DNA of 24,542 nt from CAG-841 sp963656825 (lineage in GTDB: Bacteria; Bacillota; Clostridia; Oscillospirales; CAG-272). Below the pieces are notes generated by a model. The model was not told the origin of the DNA. It made no database searches and saw nothing but the letters and a program-made list of their open reading frames with translations. Both the position numbers and the translations under genes were made by a program. The DNA lies in NCBI GenBank assembly GCA_963656825.1, contig CAVKJG010000031.1:1-24542 (forward strand). The letters run 5' to 3'. Positions 21,040-24,542 of this stretch are shown here, in pieces (the first letter of the stretch is position 1; each line of letters starts with the position of its first letter).

Positions 21040-21907
21040 TCTCGTGTTCCTCCGTATCGTCAGGTGTAAATAATTCTTTCAGTTCTTCAGCTATTTCTTC
21101 GGGAGTCATTAAAGCCGTAGTCATGGCCTTGCGATCTGCTATAATCGGACTGTACTCAACGACCTGCTTTTTCGTCAGGTTGTGCCATATTGGGAGAATG
21201 GTTTTTCCGTTGACAGTTTCAACTTGGAAAAGTCCATTCAGCTCCGCTTTTGTCCAGTACTTATGTTCGGCAATGTAGTTAGGCGAGAGAATGACGACAC
21301 CATATCTTGATTTTGCCAGTCCTCTGTCAATTTTCTCACGCATTGAGTCGCCCCATTTAAGTTTGTCCGTGTCATACCATACTTTGAATCCCTTGTTTCG
21401 TAATGCCTCTACAAACTCGTCAACAAATGATTCCTTATCTTCATATGCGTGGGACACGAACACATCATATTTTTCATCAGTTGTTATTGGAGGAGTAGCA
21501 GATGTGACTATCGGCTGCGAAAGCTGCTGCTGAAGTTCTTTTATCCGAGCTTCATAGGATGCCTGAATCTGCTGATTGGCTTTATCCTGTTTCTTTTGCT
21601 CGTTTTGCTGCTCCTTTTGAAGTTTCAAATAGGCAGTAGCCCTTTTATCCTTTTTGTCCGCAATTTTCTTACCAAGGTCTGCACTTTCGCTTGCTTTTTT
21701 GGCTGTATCAGATTCATAAGAGGCAATCTGTTTTTGCTTGCTGCTAAGTGAGGCCGGCGAAGTATTTTTCGTAATACTTTTTTGCACGGTATTGATTTTT
21801 CCTTGTAGAGTGGCTACTTCCTTGTCCTTTGCAGCTTTTTTCTTCTCAAGGTCTGCAATCTCTTTGTCCAATGAGTTTACTGTGTTTTGGTATTGGGCCA
21901 CCGACAT
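21032..21907 (-). CDS. Coiled-coil TIR-domain protein
   Basis: A 291-residue protein. Residues 1-130 form a long, Lys/Gln/Glu-rich coiled coil. Residues 147-285 are a TIR domain: YDVFVSHAYEDKESFVDEFV, then GFKVWYDTDKLKWGDSMREK, and the catalytic Glu222 in YWTKAELNGLF. Bacterial TIR proteins of this type cleave NAD+ or make signalling nucleotides after infection is sensed. The coiled coil probably controls oligomerisation. ATG 21907 has AAGGAGTG upstream and is 7 bases after the DUF4391 gene; the end overlaps mod. Insertion between DUF4391 and mod in a type III operon links an NADase effector to restriction. Confidence 0.88.
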   Translation of the reverse strand: MSVAQYQNTVNSLDKEIADLEKKKAAKDKEVATLQGKINTVQKSITKNTSPASLSSKQKQIASYESDTAKKASESADLGKKIADKKDKRATAYLKLQKEQQNEQKKQDKANQQIQASYEARIKELQQQLSQPIVTSATPPITTDEKYDVFVSHAYEDKESFVDEFVEALRNKGFKVWYDTDKLKWGDSMREKIDRGLAKSRYGVVILSPNYIAEHKYWTKAELNGLFQVETVNGKTILPIWHNLTKKQVVEYSPIIADRKAMTTALMTPEEIAEELKELFTPDDTEEHENG

Positions 21908-21914
21908 AATTTAT

Positions 21915-22526
21915 TCACTCCTTTTCGCTTCTCAAATTGTTTTTTAGCGTCTTAACTTGCTGCACCAATTCAAATTTCTTCTTCGGCTGCTTTTCTGCTC
22001 TTGCAAGCCGTTCCAACCGCTCAATCTCTTTCTGAATTTTTGCTCTCTGCTCATCGACTGCAATTTGCTCGTCCAGTGAACGATCCGCCTCCATTTTGAT
22101 GTCACCAATCTGCACAACCAGGTTGTTCCACACCGAGTCAAGATTCAGACCTTGCAGAGAGTAGGAATATGATTCTGTCGGATTCCAATCTGTTTGTATC
22201 AGCTTTCCGTGAAAGATTGCCACGCGGCTCTCGCCTTCATATTCCAGTACAAGAATCATTTTGTTATCAATCATACGGAACAGCATTGCGATCGTTTTAT
22301 CGTCATACTCTTTGTTTTTGAGAGAAACCAAAATAACAAAGAAAACTTTGATCTCATCGCCCGCCGCAATGCCGACGCTGAAAGGTGATATTTCATTGAC
22401 AAACCAGAGGCGTGAAATATCCGCATCCACGCGATCCTGCTGTGCCTTATTCAATTTGAGTCTATCAAAAATCACTTTTTTATGTAACGGTTTTCTAAGT
22501 TCTGTTTTTTGCGGAAATCCGAGCAT
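21915..22526 (-). CDS. DUF4391-like protein of the type III cluster
   Basis: A 203-residue protein starting LGFPQKTELRKPLHKKVIFD. A mixed alpha/beta domain follows (IKVFFVILVSLKNKEYDDKT, then NKMILVLEYEG), and then a charged coiled coil (QKEIERLERLARAEKQPKKK). The pattern agrees with the DUF4391 family, which I remember as a companion of helicase, Mod and Res genes; its biochemical role is unknown. ATG 22526 has AGGAGG upstream and is 21 bases after the helicase. The coiled coil could pair with that of the TIR protein next to it, but this is only a suggestion. Confidence 0.65.
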   Translation of the reverse strand: MLGFPQKTELRKPLHKKVIFDRLKLNKAQQDRVDADISRLWFVNEISPFSVGIAAGDEIKVFFVILVSLKNKEYDDKTIAMLFRMIDNKMILVLEYEGESRVAIFHGKLIQTDWNPTESYSYSLQGLNLDSVWNNLVVQIGDIKMEADRSLDEQIAVDEQRAKIQKEIERLERLARAEKQPKKKFELVQQVKTLKNNLRSEKE

Positions 22527-22547
22527 TTCACATCCTCCTGTTTGAAA

Positions 22548-24542
22548 TTATTTTACCACTAAGAAGCAGATGAGTTCAAAGTCATCCAGCCCCTTGATTT
22601 CGTTTGACAAAAAGCTCATTTGACCACCGCCAAGGAAGGTATCAATCTCGCTTTCTTCTTTGGTTTCGATAATGGATGCAATCGCATCTCCGAGCAACGC
22701 GGAGGTTGCTTGCATATTGCGTCCGTCTTTCGTTTCCTTGTTGAACCGACGATACAGTTCTGGAATCGGTGTGGCTTTACCTTTGCACAGATAGCGGAAC
22801 TTGTCCAGCATGGTTTTCGGCGAAAGATGATCACATACGACTTCGCCGTCCTCGCTGATATAGACCATGTAGAACGGATGCAGTCGGTTTTGATGATCGA
22901 TATTGACACTGTTGGAACGGTTCTTAAGAACAAATACAACACCGGGAGGGCAATCATCACTTGCTGCCGCAACGGCATGAAGTCCGAACGGTGTTTTTTC
23001 AAGATTCGGATTGTTCTTGACATATTCAAGCAGGTCAAGACGGAATTCATTCAACCCGAGATCCATAATCGAGATCCCGGAGGACATTTCCTCAATATCC
23101 ACCACTTCGTCCTGCAGGCGTTTGAGCTGAGCCTTACGGTATTCCAGATCAGCTTTTTCCTCTGCTAAGATATTGTCGTCTCCCGTCGCTGTCATATCCA
23201 CGATTTTCATGCGGGTTTCCACACGGGCTTTGAGATCGATATATTCATCAAGTGTGACATCAGGCCAGAAGTTCACAAGCTGAATGCATTTGTTTTTGCT
23301 ACCAATTCGGTCGATTCGTCCGAACCGCTGAATAATACGAACCGGATTCCAATGGATATCATAGTTGATGAGAAAATCGCAATCCTGAAGGTTCTGTCCT
23401 TCGGAAATACAGTCAGTAGCAATCAATACATCGATCTCAGTTTTGTTACCGGGCATGAGCAGGTCTTTTCCCTTGGAAATCGGAGAAAAGCAAGTCAGAA
23501 CAGTATTCATATCACAACGCAGGCGCGGAACCGTAGATCTCCCGTCAACCGAGCCTGTCACCATTGCTGTGTTCAGATGATATTTCCGCAGAATGTATTT
23601 GCCGACTTGATCATACAAGTATTCCGCTGTATCCGAGAACGCAGTGAAGATAATCACTTTTCGGTTATTCTCGTTGATTGGATGTTCAATCTTATTTGAA
23701 AGAACTTCGAACAATTCCTGGAGCTTGCTGTCATGTTCCGGTGTAATATCCGCCACCATCACGGTCAAAAGCTCCAGAATTTCTTTGTCTTTTGCGAGAT
23801 CCCTGCGCCATGAAGTATAATCCATATCGCCGAGATTGATTTTCACCTTTTTGCCGAAAGAAAAGAGTTCATCATCATTCTGATCGTCAAGGTCAAAATC
23901 ATTCATCCGAGAAATATCTTCAAGATCGAGCTTTGTGTCCGTGCATTTATTGTAATTATCAATTGCTTCAATAGTAGTCTTCAGGAGACTGTCAATTCTT
24001 CCGAGAGTCAAGCGGAAAGAAGCAACCGAACTCTCCATGCGCTTCATCAGGTTAATTGCCATCAACCGCCGGATTCCTTGCTCGCGGTTTGCCTGGGTAA
24101 AGCCGACATTGACTTTTTCATCATCAAACAGGTCAGCATATTTGCTCTTTTTGCTATCAAGTATGTAATGGGAAGGAGTGTATATAGCGAGGTTCAATAA
24201 CATCAGCTGCTCAAAAATCTCATTGTAGTTTATAGCACCGTGCAGATCAGTCAAAGGTGGATAGAGCGAAATCGGTTTTAATCTTTGCGGGAAAGAACCA
24301 ATATCGGAAGTGTCGTAATATTTTTCAATATGCTTTCTTGAACGAGCAATTGTTACCGAGTCCAAAACCTCGAAAAAATCAAAATCAAGCATTTTAAGCA
24401 GATTTTCGGTTGTGCGCTTTTCCGGATTTAGCTTACTCCACGCATTGAAAGCTTTTTGCGCCTGGCGAAAGATTTCCTCAATGGAGTTTTTGGTGTTTAG
24501 CTTTCCGTTGATAAGTGCAGAATTCCCCTCATAAGCAAGTGC
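22548..24542 (-). CDS. SNF2/DEAD-like helicase, C-terminal part (runs off the window)
   Basis: The frame is open from TAA at 22548 to the right edge, giving 664 residues of a larger protein. The C-terminal helicase lobe is clear: KVIIFTAFSDTAEYLYDQV, then VLIATDCISEGQNLQDCDFL (motif V) and RIIQRFGRIDRIGS (motif VI with both arginine fingers). A long C-terminal extension follows. The Walker A and DExx motifs should lie outside the window. It is the most upstream visible gene of the operon, so its promoter is not seen. Helicases of this kind accompany DUF4391, Mod and Res and may remodel or translocate DNA for the complex. Confidence 0.85.
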   Translation of the reverse strand, partial: ALAYEGNSALINGKLNTKNSIEEIFRQAQKAFNAWSKLNPEKRTTENLLKMLDFDFFEVLDSVTIARSRKHIEKYYDTSDIGSFPQRLKPISLYPPLTDLHGAINYNEIFEQLMLLNLAIYTPSHYILDSKKSKYADLFDDEKVNVGFTQANREQGIRRLMAINLMKRMESSVASFRLTLGRIDSLLKTTIEAIDNYNKCTDTKLDLEDISRMNDFDLDDQNDDELFSFGKKVKINLGDMDYTSWRRDLAKDKEILELLTVMVADITPEHDSKLQELFEVLSNKIEHPINENNRKVIIFTAFSDTAEYLYDQVGKYILRKYHLNTAMVTGSVDGRSTVPRLRCDMNTVLTCFSPISKGKDLLMPGNKTEIDVLIATDCISEGQNLQDCDFLINYDIHWNPVRIIQRFGRIDRIGSKNKCIQLVNFWPDVTLDEYIDLKARVETRMKIVDMTATGDDNILAEEKADLEYRKAQLKRLQDEVVDIEEMSSGISIMDLGLNEFRLDLLEYVKNNPNLEKTPFGLHAVAAASDDCPPGVVFVLKNRSNSVNIDHQNRLHPFYMVYISEDGEVVCDHLSPKTMLDKFRYLCKGKATPIPELYRRFNKETKDGRNMQATSALLGDAIASIIETKEESEIDTFLGGGQMSFLSNEIKGLDDFELICFLVVK

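Larger units (their letters stand above)
14100..24542 (-). other. Defence operon: type III R-M with three embedded suicide effectors
   Basis: Seven genes on one strand have gaps or overlaps of 21, 7, -8, 2 (after repair of the mod frameshift), 81 and 7 bases and share one terminator at 14049-14094. The core is helicase, DUF4391, Mod and Res. Three added genes carry TIR, HEPN and deoxyribosyltransferase-like domains. Tight coupling argues that the added genes belong to the system and are not chance neighbours. Confidence 0.7.

Overview
The window looks like accessory DNA from a gut-type Clostridia (Oscillospiraceae/Lachnospiraceae-like Firmicute). The reasons are a TnpW/TnpX pair, AGGAGG-type ribosome binding sites, several near-perfect TTGACA-17-TATAAT promoters and only intermediate GC content. 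Placement below class level is inference. No tRNA, rRNA or CRISPR array was seen.

Layout. (1) 1-2612: the end of a Tn4451/Tn5397-like mobilizable element on the + strand: a broken Sel1-repeat fragment, tnpW, and a large serine recombinase (TnpX type). The first ~95 bases read better as a different protein on the opposite strand, so a rearrangement or assembly joint lies there. (2) 2613-3388: a non-coding-rich stretch. It holds the N-terminal stub of a four-helix-bundle (23S rRNA intervening-sequence type) protein with its own promoter, a run of at least eight short hairpins, and a likely ~195-nt structured RNA with a consensus promoter and a 14-bp terminator. A second hairpin family linked to TATGTAC follows. 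(3) 3389-9588, - strand: a second mobile module with two unknown genes, three adjacent serine recombinases (the middle one lacks the catalytic domain), a SHOCT-like small protein, a MazF-type toxin and a small ORF interrupted by TGA. (4) 9816-11224, + strand: a probable toxin-antitoxin pair (DUF3990-like ADP-ribosyltransferase fold plus XRE protein). (5) 11234-14094: a sigma-factor-like gene with an elaborate leader, a small zinc-ribbon protein, an ImmA/IrrE protease, a stub of a Y-family DNA polymerase, and a divergent LexA-like S24 repressor. Two back-to-back consensus promoters flank a 17-bp palindrome. (6) 14100-24542, - strand: one compact operon built on a type III restriction-modification system: helicase (cut by the window end), DUF4391 protein, TIR protein, Mod methyltransferase (C-terminus frameshifted), AbiJ/Abi-C-like HEPN protein, zinc-ribbon/deoxyribosyltransferase-like protein and Res.

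How the parts may work together. Regions 3-5 look like the integration, stability and regulation genes of an integrated element: an SOS-type repressor and protease, recombinases and TA modules. Region 6 is a layered defence operon in which methylation and restriction are joined by three likely suicide effectors (TIR, HEPN, deoxyribosyltransferase-like). That coupling is inferred from gene order and spacing, not shown. The most unusual items are the hairpin array with its four-helix-bundle stub, the orphan structured RNA, the SD-masking leader of the sigma-like gene, and the effector-laden type III operon.
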